Below, in pieces: positions 37,718 to 45,996 of a DNA stretch of 64,000 nt; the stretch's first letter is position 1, and every line of letters begins with the position of its first letter. The notes below the pieces were generated by a model. That model saw nothing but the letters and a program-made list of their open reading frames with translations. It was not told the origin of the DNA and did no database searches. Source of the DNA: Alteribacillus sp. YIM 98480 (GTDB lineage: Bacteria; Bacillota; Bacilli; Bacillales; Marinococcaceae); the NCBI RefSeq assembly GCF_009765375.1, contig NZ_VTOK01000002.1:124001-188000 (forward strand). Direction: 5' to 3'. The position numbers and the translations under genes were made by a program.

Positions 37718-38506
37718 GTGAATAAAATTAAAGTTTGTGTAGCTGACGATAATAGAGAATTGGTCGGTTTGTTAAATGAATATATTGGGGCACAGGAAGA
37801 CATGGAGGTTACTGGAAGAGCCTATAACGGGCAAGAGTGCTTAAAAATGGTAGAAGAAACGCAGCCGGATGTGCTTGTTCTTGATATCATAATGCCTCAC
37901 TTAGATGGGTTAGCAGTTTTAAATAAAATCAATTCTGGTCAGTATAATCCGCGCCCTAAAATAATTATGCTAACAGCTTTTGGTCAAGAAGATGTAACAA
38001 AAAAAGCAGTTAATCTTGGTGCTTCTTATTACGTTTTAAAACCTTTTGATATGGAAACCTTGATTTCTAATATTAGAGAAGTGTGCGGCGGAGAATCTTC
38101 TGTCGTCCAACAAGCGTACAGTTATAATAATGAAAGTAAAGAAGAACCTGAGATTAATTTAAATCAGAGTATTACAAATATTATTCATGAAATCGGAGTA
38201 CCTGCTCATATTAAAGGATACATGTATTTAAGAGAAGCTATTTCCATGGTTTATAATGATATCGATTTGTTAGGTTCCATTACAAAGGTACTGTACCCTG
38301 ATATTGCTAAAAAATACAACACCACTTCAAGCAGAGTAGAACGAGCCATCCGACACGCTATTGAAGTTGCTTGGAGCAGGGGCAATTTTGAATCGATTTC
38401 TCGGATGTTTGGGTATACGATAAATGTATCAAAAGCTAAGCCCACTAACTCAGAATTTATAGCAATGGTTGCAGATAAACTGAGACTTGAGCACAAAGTA
38501 AGTTAA
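37718..38506 (+). CDS. spo0A: Sporulation master regulator Spo0A
   Basis: 262 residues, GTG start after AAGGAGG. The receiver domain has the acidic pocket Asp10/Asp11, phosphorylation site Asp56 (VLVLDIIMP) and Lys108 (LKPFD). A variable linker leads to the sigma-A-contacting DNA-binding domain with [20 protein letters not shown] and [16 protein letters not shown]. Phosphorylated through the phosphorelay, it commits the cell to sporulation. It is monocistronic with its own terminator. Confidence 0.98.
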   Translation: MNKIKVCVADDNRELVGLLNEYIGAQEDMEVTGRAYNGQECLKMVEETQPDVLVLDIIMPHLDGLAVLNKINSGQYNPRPKIIMLTAFGQEDVTKKAVNLGASYYVLKPFDMETLISNIREVCGGESSVVQQAYSYNNESKEEPEINLNQSITNIIHEIGVPAHIKGYMYLREAISMVYNDIDLLGSITKVLYPDIAKKYNTTSSRVERAIRHAIEVAWSRGNFESISRMFGYTINVSKAKPTNSEFIAMVADKLRLEHKVS

Positions 38507-38518
38507 GAGCGCTGTTGG

Positions 38519-38553
38519 AAGGAGCCGCCCTATTAAAGGACGGCTCCTTTTTG
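38519..38553 (+). terminator. Terminator of spo0A
   Basis: AAGGAGCCG (38519-38527) pairs with CGGCTCCTT (38541-38549), followed by TTTG. A decayed repeat module follows at about 38560-38690 (TTTAACTTTGTTAAGGGAC, AAAATATAAGAAAAACTA). Confidence 0.85.
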
Positions 38554-38688
38554 TACTTTAAGAAAATTTAACTTTGTTAAGGGACAAAATATAAGAAAAA
38601 CTAGGGCTTCCACTTTAAGGACTTCTTGAGCAGAGAAAAGTAAATGTGGCTACTACGTCTTGTTGGCAAAGTGTCTTGGCCCGAAATA

Positions 38689-38898
38689 TTAACTTTGTTC
38701 AGAAATGTAAGACTCAAAAAGTCGTGAAACCATGGAAGAACTTTCAGTATAAGGTCGTAATTGATTAATTTTTTTAGATGAAGGTTCGTATTGAATCACA
38801 TATTGTTCGCCATTATATGAGGCCAGATACATATCAAATCCGTGTCTTGATTCAATAAACTGAAACAATTTGGTCTCCCCCTTACATTTTTCGTTCAT
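38689..38898 (-). CDS. Small hypothetical protein
   Basis: 69 residues on the minus strand, not recognised. It contains LFQFIESRHGFDMYLASYNG and the tail SMVSRLFESYISEQS. It is soluble, with alternating aromatic and polar residues suggesting a small alpha/beta fold. AGAGGA lies just upstream of the ATG at 38898. It stands alone between spo0A and the steA-like gene. Reality is supported by the ribosome site and clean coding composition only. Confidence 0.5.
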   Translation of the reverse strand: MNEKCKGETKLFQFIESRHGFDMYLASYNGEQYVIQYEPSSKKINQLRPYTESSSMVSRLFESYISEQS

Positions 38899-39166
38899 AC
38901 TTCCTCTTTACATTTACAAATAGACAATAATGGTTTTAAATCACGTCTATAAAATTTTTCAATTTATAATTATCTTTTTCCTCATTCTTATATCTATGCA
39001 TGTAATCCCTCCCATTTGGACCATACTAGGAAAAGGTATTAGAAAAACTGGCTTAACACTGGTCCTGTGGCACGGCATTATCACGTAAAGCCTTATAGTC
39101 TTTTCTTATACTTGATTCCTTTATCAAAATCACTTTCCTAAAGTATAAAAAAGGGGTGAAAGCAGC

Positions 39167-40279
39167 GTGGATAAGATTCAAGGAAAAGCGCACTTTCATG
39201 AAAAAACAAAAATTCTTGCGAATCAAATTGAAAAAAAACAAATTGCTGTAATTGCTCATGAAGATATCGATCCGATTGCTGCAGAAAGTTTAATTAAAAA
39301 AAATGTCAAAGCCGTCATAAATTTAAAACGTTCCATGAGCGGAGAATTTTTTCATGAAGGTGTCAAAAGGCTGTTAGAGCATAAAATAAAGGTATTTGAT
39401 ATTCACCCAAATAGTAATATAGGTAAATGGATAGATGGAAGAGAAGTTGAAATTAATCATAATTATTTGTTTGTGATTTATGCTCATAAAAGATATGAGG
39501 TTGGCCCATTAAAAGAATACAATATACCATTTGTGCGTTTACTAGAAGAAAAAGGAAAGAAAAATCTTCCTGATACTTTTGAGAAGTTTAGCAGCAACAG
39601 TATATCATACGCAAAAAAAGATTTAATACAGCTGTTAGAATGCTGGAAAACATGGGAGTATGGTTCAGCTTTACAAGGAAAAGAAGTGTTAATTGTTATT
39701 CGGGGAACTGATTATGAAAAGGATTTGGATTGCGTGAAAAAATACTTTATCAGAAATGGTAATAATATTTCGTTGATAGCAGTTGATGGAGCGGCTGATG
39801 AGATGCTTCATAAGAATATGCATCCTGATTACATTATAGGAGACATGGACTCTGTCAGCAGTAGAGTATTACACTGCGGAGCTAAGCTTATTGTACATCA
39901 AGGCGCAAAAGGTCATTCACCGGGTATGCAAAGGGTGAAGGATCATCAATTATCAGCTAATACTGTAACGTTTATCGGTTTGAGTGAAGATGCAGCCATT
40001 GCATTTGCCTTAAAAGAAGGGGCAAAAAAAATCTATTTACTGGGCGGTCACCGTGATATGGAAGAATATCTAAGCAAAGGAAGAAAGGGCATGGGCTCTT
40101 CTTTGTTAATAAAAATGCTTGCAGGCAGTAAAATTATTGATTTAAAAGGGATACATCACCTTTATGATAAAAGCAGTAAGTCGCAGTCATTATTTTGGCA
40201 TGTTAGAAAAATATACAATTCTTTACCATTTTTACGTGCTTCGAAATCAGAAAAAGAAATGAGGGAAATGAAAGCGTGA
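39167..40279 (+). CDS. SteA-like protein with thiamine-pyrophosphokinase-type domain
   Basis: 370 residues, GTG start after AAGGGGTG. The middle (about 175-290) resembles the catalytic domain of thiamine pyrophosphokinase, with LIAVDGAADEML and HPDYIIGDMDSVSS; the N-terminal 160 residues are family-specific. Two C-terminal hydrophobic stretches of the actinobacterial type are not obvious here. Such proteins are annotated as SteA-like, after a corynebacterial cytokinetic-ring factor linked to cell-wall growth. It overlaps the next gene, a glycosyltransferase, by 4 bp, supporting a role in envelope glycan assembly; the actual reaction is unknown. Confidence 0.72.
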   Translation: MDKIQGKAHFHEKTKILANQIEKKQIAVIAHEDIDPIAAESLIKKNVKAVINLKRSMSGEFFHEGVKRLLEHKIKVFDIHPNSNIGKWIDGREVEINHNYLFVIYAHKRYEVGPLKEYNIPFVRLLEEKGKKNLPDTFEKFSSNSISYAKKDLIQLLECWKTWEYGSALQGKEVLIVIRGTDYEKDLDCVKKYFIRNGNNISLIAVDGAADEMLHKNMHPDYIIGDMDSVSSRVLHCGAKLIVHQGAKGHSPGMQRVKDHQLSANTVTFIGLSEDAAIAFALKEGAKKIYLLGGHRDMEEYLSKGRKGMGSSLLIKMLAGSKIIDLKGIHHLYDKSSKSQSLFWHVRKIYNSLPFLRASKSEKEMREMKA

Positions 40280-40947
40280 AAACAAGTGTTATTATTCCAG
40301 CTTATAACGAAGAACGACATTTAAAATCAACATTGCAAACTCTGCGCAAAGCAGGCTGGGCTAACGAATTAATCGGAGTAAACGATGGAAGTTCTGATTC
40401 TACTGGAAGAATTATGGAGAAATATTGTGATGTATCGATTTCATTTATTAAAAATCATGGGAAAACAGCTGCAGCAAAAGCAGGATGGTTAGCGAGCAAG
40501 GGAGAGATTATTGTAATTTTAGATGCAGATTTAAGAGAAAGCGCAATATACGGCAGCGAATTATTATATCCATTGGAATCAAATGAAGCGGACTTAGTAA
40601 TTGGTACGGTAATGGGAAATGGAAAAAATGGTTTTGGACTTGTTAAGAGAAGGGTACAGCGTCTTATCCATAGAAGAAGCGGGCTGCTTTTACAAATGCC
40701 ATTATCAGGACAAAGAGCATTTCGAAGAAAACATATTGAACATTATCATCAATTACAGGCAGAAGGTTTTGGTCTTGAAACAATGATGACATTAAAAGCT
40801 GTACAAGAAGGATTTAAAATTAAAGAAGTAGAAGTGCCATTTGTACATGACGGTAAAGGATGGGGAATTCAAGGTATGTGTCACCGTGCGAAGCAATGGC
40901 TGGAGGTGGAAAGGTGCCTGTGGAAATATGGAAAATCATACTCTTAA
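40276..40947 (+). CDS. Family 2 glycosyltransferase
   Basis: 223 residues, GT-A fold. SVIIPAYNEERHL at the N-terminus, the nucleotide-binding VNDGSSDST and the metal-binding LDADLRE are clear. The protein lacks C-terminal membrane helices, so it probably acts at the inner face of the membrane on a lipid-linked acceptor. It starts with GTG at 40276 inside the stop of the steA-like gene, and a membrane protein with MraY-like motifs starts inside its own 3' end. Donor and acceptor are unknown. Confidence 0.85.
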   Translation: MKTSVIIPAYNEERHLKSTLQTLRKAGWANELIGVNDGSSDSTGRIMEKYCDVSISFIKNHGKTAAAKAGWLASKGEIIVILDADLRESAIYGSELLYPLESNEADLVIGTVMGNGKNGFGLVKRRVQRLIHRRSGLLLQMPLSGQRAFRRKHIEHYHQLQAEGFGLETMMTLKAVQEGFKIKEVEVPFVHDGKGWGIQGMCHRAKQWLEVERCLWKYGKSYS

Positions 40948-41729
40948 GTGCAATGGTGCCTATATTTTGGCCTGTATTGAAAGACAGCTCTATAAAATTT
41001 GGATGGACGGCTGTTAATTATAAAAATATGTACATTCCATTTACACTAGGAATCGTTTTGTTACTTTTTGTTTTTAATTTTATTCTTTTATGGCCGCCCG
41101 ATCATTTATTAGCTTTTATGGTATATATTGTAGGAATTTGGAGCGCCGGGTGGATTGATGATATGTGGGGAAGTCATTACCCAAAAGGAATAAAAGGACA
41201 TCTATGTTTTTTTATAAAAAAAGGAGAGTGGACGACAGGACTTACAAAAATTGTACTTATTGCTGTTTCCGCGAGTGTGAGTCTTCTGTTAACAGAAGCA
41301 ACGATGCAAATAGGTACGGTGATTGCTTTTATGTTGTTCGTATTATCGCCGCATGTGTGTAATTCTCTCGATACACGACCACTTAGAGTTTGGAAATGGG
41401 TAAGCATTCACGTTTTAATATTCCTTATATTTCTATCTGTAAAGCCGGTGCCAGGCATGTTTTTTTATATAGTGTCGGCAATGGGGGTATGGGGATATTT
41501 AGAAATAACGAAAAAAGGAATGCTTGGAGATAATGGAGCTGCTTTGGCCGGAGGAATCATAGCCTGGGTGGGAATGCAGTTTTCTCCCTTCAGTATTCAA
41601 CTTTTTCTTATAAGCATTCTTATTGGCATCACTTATTTAGCAGAAAAAATTTCGATTCACGCTGTTATTGAGAAAGTTCATATTTTAAAGGAAATTGATC
41701 ATTTAGGGAGAAGGGAAAGGATTGAATAA
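40914..41729 (+). CDS. MraY/WecA-like polytopic membrane protein
   Basis: About 271 residues from a GTG at 40914 (GGAGGTGG upstream); a GTG at 40920 is also possible. Seven to nine hydrophobic segments are visible. Two loops resemble the polyprenyl-phosphate glycosylphosphotransferase family: WIDDMWGSHYPKGIKGH, comparable with the DDxxG...KGL.GH block, and MLGDNGAALAGGIIAW, comparable with the GDTGSLxLGG block. It is shorter than MraY, so it is a divergent relative. It overlaps the glycosyltransferase by 34 bp, so the three genes form one translationally coupled unit. Confidence 0.65.
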   Translation: MPVEIWKIILLSAMVPIFWPVLKDSSIKFGWTAVNYKNMYIPFTLGIVLLLFVFNFILLWPPDHLLAFMVYIVGIWSAGWIDDMWGSHYPKGIKGHLCFFIKKGEWTTGLTKIVLIAVSASVSLLLTEATMQIGTVIAFMLFVLSPHVCNSLDTRPLRVWKWVSIHVLIFLIFLSVKPVPGMFFYIVSAMGVWGYLEITKKGMLGDNGAALAGGIIAWVGMQFSPFSIQLFLISILIGITYLAEKISIHAVIEKVHILKEIDHLGRRERIE

Positions 41730-41760
41730 AAAAAGGCTGACTCTAAAGAGAATCAACCTG
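41727..41760 (-). terminator. Terminator of yqzF (minus strand)
   Basis: On the minus strand AGGTTGATTCTC pairs with GAGTCAGCCT (one mismatch), followed by TTTTTTTATTC. It abuts the yqzF stop codon at 41761-41763 and also closes the 3' end of the convergent membrane-protein gene. Confidence 0.75.
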
Positions 41761-42012
41761 CTACTTGCTGCTCGGGTCCGTTTTTGATTGATACCGAATA
41801 CTAACTTTTTTATTTTTACGATCACGGTAAAAAACAAAACCGGAAATAAACCAAATCCCAAAAATAAGCATGAACAGCCCAATTAAAAATTGCAGCCATA
41901 AAAAGGGAAAAGGAGGCTGTAAAATTTGAAAAAGCATATCTCTCATTAACTTAATGCCTAAGGCCGCCATAATTCCAGGAATAACTAAAATTAATAATGC
42001 AATCAGCCGCAT
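41761..42012 (-). CDS. yqzF: DUF2627 membrane protein YqzF
   Basis: 83 residues with two membrane helices (LIALLILVIPGIMAALGIKL, FLWLQFLIGLFMLIFGIWF) and a basic cytoplasmic tail. MRLIALLILVIPG and the central LRPPFP-like ILQPPFPFLWLQF match the conserved bacillar DUF2627/YqzF protein of unknown function. It lies divergent from bkdR as in B. subtilis. Confidence 0.82.
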   Translation of the reverse strand: MRLIALLILVIPGIMAALGIKLMRDMLFQILQPPFPFLWLQFLIGLFMLIFGIWFISGFVFYRDRKNKKVSIRYQSKTDPSSK

Positions 42013-42113
42013 GAGTTATTTCTCTCCTAAACAATAACTATAAAGGCTTGGCTTTGCCAAGTTTCTTTTTTATTGTACTCTATTTATACAATGTTGTCCA
42101 AAGGGGGATATTT

Positions 42114-44177
42114 GTGAAAACAGCTGTTATTGTTGGCGGGGGAAAAGGCGGAACGGCTCTTTTTAATATGTTAATGGAAAGCGAACGCCTTAAAATAATC
42201 GGAATAGCTGATATTAATCCTTTTGCTCCAGGGTTAAAAAAAGCAGAAGAAGCAGGAATATCATTTAGCGAAGATTGGAAAGAACTATTAAAGTTAAAAC
42301 CTGATATGGTGATTGAAGCAACAGGTGAAGAAAAAGTATTCCAACAAATTTATGATTACTCTAACAATCAATTTCTTGTTATTCCAGCCTTTGTTGCTAA
42401 TGTGCTCTATGATTTAATTCATGATAAAGAACAATTAATTCAAACCCTTCAAACCCATGACAGAGTAAGATCTACCATTTTACATTCTACTCATGATGGT
42501 ATGATAGCGATTAATACTGAAGAAAAAATCATTTTATTCAATCGGGCGGCCTCGGAAATGACTGGAACTTCTCAAAGCCAGGCAGAAGGAGCATTAATTG
42601 ATGAAATTCTTCCGGAAAGCGGGTTAAAAAGAGTGATGAAAACCGGTATGGAAGAAACAAACAGAAAGCTCACTTTTCGAAACGGCCGCTCGATTATTAC
42701 TACCCGCCTTCCTTTAAGGGAACACGGCTCTTGCATCGGTGCTTTAGCTGTTTTTAAGGATGTGACGGATATTGCGAAAATGGCTGAAGAAGTTACAAAC
42801 TTAAAAAGCATTCAACAAATGCTTGAGTCTATTATTCATTCCTCAGAAGAAGCTATATCCGTTGTAGATGAAAACGGCTATGGTACAATGATCAATCCGG
42901 CATACACCCGTTTAACAGGTCTATCAGAAGAAGAAGTTATTGGAAAACCTGCTCATACCGACATTTCAGAAGGTGACAGCATGCACATGCAAGTGTTGGA
43001 AACGAAAAAACCTGTAAGAGGGGTTAGGATGAAAGTCGGTCCTAAGAAAAAAGAAGTTATCGTTAATGTTGCACCGGTGATCGTAGATAAGAAAATAAAA
43101 GGCAGTGTCGGAGTACTGCATGATGTTTCGGAAATACGATCTTTAACGGAAGAATTAAAACGCGCTCGAAAACGTATTCGAACATTGGAAGCAAAATATA
43201 ATTTTGAAGATATTATCGGAAGATCAAAAGAAATGCAAGTCCCAATAGAACAGGCAAAATTGAGCGCTGGAGTCCCCGTTACAGTTTTATTACGCGGGGA
43301 ATCTGGTACAGGAAAAGAATTGTTTGCTCATGCTATTCATAACGCAAGCAGCCGTAGATTCAATAAGTTTATTAGAGTCAATTGTGCGGCTATTTCCGAG
43401 TCATTGTTAGAGAGTGAACTTTTTGGTTATGAGGAAGGTGCTTTTTCTGGAGCTAAGCAAGGAGGAAAGCGCGGATTATTTCAAGAAGCCGACAAAGGAA
43501 GTATTTTTTTAGATGAAATTGGAGAAATGTCGCCGTCTACTCAAGCTAAATTACTGCGTGTTTTACAAGAAGGAGAGATTGTTAAAGTTGGAGCTGCAAA
43601 ATCAATTACTATTGATGTAAGAGTGATCGCAGCTACAAATATAAATCTCGAAAAAGCGGTTCATGAAAATACATTCCGTGAAGACTTATATTACCGCTTA
43701 AACAAGATGCCGATTTATATTCCTTCATTGCGGGAAAGAAAAAGTGATCTAGAAGAACTTTGCAACCACTTACTTGATAAAATAAATGCAGATTTTGGAA
43801 GAAGTGTCTCTAACATATCAGACGAAGCACTAGATACTTTAGATCAATATGATTGGCCAGGAAATGTCAGGGAACTTGAGAATGTGCTAGGAAGAGCTGT
43901 TATTTCGATGCAGAATACGGACCAAATGATTAAAACAAGACATCTTCCGCCACTTCGGTTGACACGACATTCCAATCACGTCCAAACACCAGGTAATCAT
44001 AATAGGCGTACTACACTGCAAGAAGACGTTCAAGCATTTGAAAAAAATAAAATTCTTGAAGTACTAAAAGAGAATCAGAATAATAAAACCTTAACTGCGA
44101 AACAACTCGGTATTTCCGTAAGGAATTTGTATTACAAATTGGAAAAGCATAAAATTGAATATAATGGCATGCAATAA
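42114..44177 (+). CDS. bkdR: Sigma-54-dependent activator BkdR
   Basis: 687 residues from the GTG at 42114, preceded by AAGGGGG; an in-frame ATG 66 bp upstream lacks such a site. Order: an N-terminal Rossmann-like domain (VIVGGGKGGTALF), two PAS domains (about 120-230 and 240-350), an AAA+ sigma-54 interaction domain with Walker A GESGTGKE (near 396) and a C-terminal Fis-type helix-turn-helix (TAKQLGISVRNLYYKLEKH). The sigma-54 contact loop reads GAFSGA instead of GAFTGA. It should switch on the branched-chain amino acid degradation genes from the -24/-12 promoter at 44255. Confidence 0.93.
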   Translation: MKTAVIVGGGKGGTALFNMLMESERLKIIGIADINPFAPGLKKAEEAGISFSEDWKELLKLKPDMVIEATGEEKVFQQIYDYSNNQFLVIPAFVANVLYDLIHDKEQLIQTLQTHDRVRSTILHSTHDGMIAINTEEKIILFNRAASEMTGTSQSQAEGALIDEILPESGLKRVMKTGMEETNRKLTFRNGRSIITTRLPLREHGSCIGALAVFKDVTDIAKMAEEVTNLKSIQQMLESIIHSSEEAISVVDENGYGTMINPAYTRLTGLSEEEVIGKPAHTDISEGDSMHMQVLETKKPVRGVRMKVGPKKKEVIVNVAPVIVDKKIKGSVGVLHDVSEIRSLTEELKRARKRIRTLEAKYNFEDIIGRSKEMQVPIEQAKLSAGVPVTVLLRGESGTGKELFAHAIHNASSRRFNKFIRVNCAAISESLLESELFGYEEGAFSGAKQGGKRGLFQEADKGSIFLDEIGEMSPSTQAKLLRVLQEGEIVKVGAAKSITIDVRVIAATNINLEKAVHENTFREDLYYRLNKMPIYIPSLRERKSDLEELCNHLLDKINADFGRSVSNISDEALDTLDQYDWPGNVRELENVLGRAVISMQNTDQMIKTRHLPPLRLTRHSNHVQTPGNHNRRTTLQEDVQAFEKNKILEVLKENQNNKTLTAKQLGISVRNLYYKLEKHKIEYNGMQ

Positions 44178-44254
44178 TTTTCTAGTATGAAAAAAATTGC
44201 ACACATTTCATTAGCTATACCCCTTACGAATGATACGTTTTTTTATTTTAGTCA

Positions 44255-44271
44255 TTGGCATGTCATTTGCA
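44255..44271 (+). promoter_or_regulatory. Sigma-54 (-24/-12) promoter of the bcd gene
   Basis: TTGGCATGTCATTTGCA matches the sigma-54 consensus (TTGGCACNNNNNTTGCA) with GG at 44257-44258 and GC at 44269-44270 at the required spacing. It lies 80 bp after bkdR and 165 bp before leucine dehydrogenase, exactly where the BkdR-controlled promoter is expected. AATTGCACACATTTC upstream (about 44205) may be part of an activator site, which is speculative. Confidence 0.88.
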
Positions 44272-44435
44272 TTTTTACATAATAAGGCAATAGATGATAA
44301 ATTGAGTCAGAACTATCTTGTATATAGAAAAAATAAAGCTGCTGCAGCTTATAAAATAAGAAATCTACAAAATAAAGGGTAGATGCCAAGTATTTGAATA
44401 TGATGATAAAAATACAGAATCAGGGGGCACTACTA

Positions 44436-45536
44436 ATGAAATTGTTTCAAGAGATGGAAAAATATAATTATGAACAGGTAGTGGTATGCCAAGATAAAGC
44501 TTCAGGCTTAAAAGCAATCATTGTTATACATGACACTACCCTTGGTCCTGCTCTTGGCGGAACGAGAATGTGGAGGTATGATTCCGATGAAGCTGCTTTT
44601 GAAGATGCTCTTCGTCTTGCAAAAGGGATGACATATAAAAATGCAGCGGCGGGATTGAATCTTGGCGGGGGTAAAACAGTTATTATAGGAGATCCCCGAA
44701 AGGATAAAAATGAAGAAATGTTTCGTGCTTTCGGCCGCTATATTCAAGGGTTGAACGGCCGCTATATTACAGCAGAAGACGTAGGAACGACAGTAGAAGA
44801 TATGGACATTATCCATAATGAAACAGATTTTGTTACCGGTATATCACCGGCTTTTGGTTCGAGCGGTAATCCTTCACCGGTTACTGCGTACGGAGTTTAC
44901 GTGGGAATGAAGGCTGCTGCAAAAGAAGCATTCGGCTCTGATGAATTAACAGATAAAGTAATCGCAGTTCAAGGGGTTGGAAATGTTTCTTATCATTTAT
45001 GCAAGCTTTTGAATGAAGAAGGTGCGGTATTAATTGCAACAGACATTCATAAAGAGGCTGCAGAACGGGCTGTCCGAGATTTTAACGCAAAAGCTGTGGA
45101 TCCTGATAGTATATTTGACGTAGAGTGTGATATTTTTAGTCCATGTGCTTTAGGTGCTGTTATTAATGATGATACAATAAACAGATTAAAAGCAAAGGTG
45201 ATTGCCGGAGCCGCTAATAATCAATTAAAAAATGATGAACATGGAGAAATGCTGCATGAGAAGGATATTGTTTATGCACCGGATTATGTTATTAATGCAG
45301 GAGGAGTTATTAACGTAGCGGATGAACTTCATGGGTATAATCGAGATAGAGCAATTAAAAAAGTAGAAGGAGTGTACGACAACATTAAGAAGGTCATTGA
45401 TATATCAAAAAGAGATCGCATTCCGACTTACTTAGCAGCTGACAGGCTGGCGGAAGAAAGAATTGAAAAAATGAAAAACTCTCGAAAACAATTTTTAAGA
45501 AATGGCTGCCATATCTTAAGTCGACGATCTAATTAA
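44436..45536 (+). CDS. bcd: Leucine dehydrogenase
   Basis: 366 residues from the ATG at 44436 (GGGGG 8 bases upstream). It is an NAD-dependent Glu/Leu/Phe/Val dehydrogenase that deaminates Leu, Ile and Val to 2-keto acids. Catalytic Lys68 (MTYKNAAAG) and Lys80 (NLGGGK) match the known enzyme; the NAD fold begins [15 protein letters not shown]. Its product keto acids are the substrate of the BkdA/BkdB complex encoded 460 bp downstream. The ptb and buk genes that flank it in B. subtilis are absent. Confidence 0.95.
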   Translation: MKLFQEMEKYNYEQVVVCQDKASGLKAIIVIHDTTLGPALGGTRMWRYDSDEAAFEDALRLAKGMTYKNAAAGLNLGGGKTVIIGDPRKDKNEEMFRAFGRYIQGLNGRYITAEDVGTTVEDMDIIHNETDFVTGISPAFGSSGNPSPVTAYGVYVGMKAAAKEAFGSDELTDKVIAVQGVGNVSYHLCKLLNEEGAVLIATDIHKEAAERAVRDFNAKAVDPDSIFDVECDIFSPCALGAVINDDTINRLKAKVIAGAANNQLKNDEHGEMLHEKDIVYAPDYVINAGGVINVADELHGYNRDRAIKKVEGVYDNIKKVIDISKRDRIPTYLAADRLAEERIEKMKNSRKQFLRNGCHILSRRSN

Positions 45537-45996
45537 GTATAAAACGTTAATACCAATTAATATAATTTGTTCAAGAGAATAAGCTCTTTGTGCTGGAAGG
45601 AAGAGGCAGTTACATGCTATTGTTCTAATTGCAGGTGTTATATCCAAGCTATTTTTTACTTTTTGAAAGTTTAGCTTTGTTAAAGGAATAAAGCGCTAGA
45701 AAAGACTAAGGCTTTCAACGTACAGGACGTTTACTGCCGCCGTTTCCACAGATCTGTTTCCACACGATGTGACGACTTCTACGTTGAACACAGGTATTGT
45801 ACATTTTTAATAGAAGCTCCCTGACCTAGGCGGTTTCCTCTTATCAGGGTTGTAAGCCAAGTTTTTTCTCAAGACAAATGATGAACCACTCAACTAAAAT
45901 AGCATAAGTGTTTTAATACCAGAGATAACTCAAGTGTTTAGAGAGGAAATAAAACAATCTTAAATTATGGGTAGATACTAGAAGGAGGGAACAATT
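45537..45996. repeat. Repeat-containing gap between bcd and lpdV
   Basis: No gene is seen in these 460 bp. From about 45667 to 45800 lies a repeat module: AGCTTTGTTAAAGGAATAA, then TTCAACGTA (45714-45722), CCACACGATGTG and TACGTTGAA (45780-45788), the exact reverse complement of the first arm. The same CACACGATGTGG-CTTCTACGTTG blocks occur at about 8062-8092. AAGGAGGG before lpdV at 45981 is its ribosome site. No clear terminator or second promoter was found, so read-through from bcd is uncertain. Confidence 0.6.
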
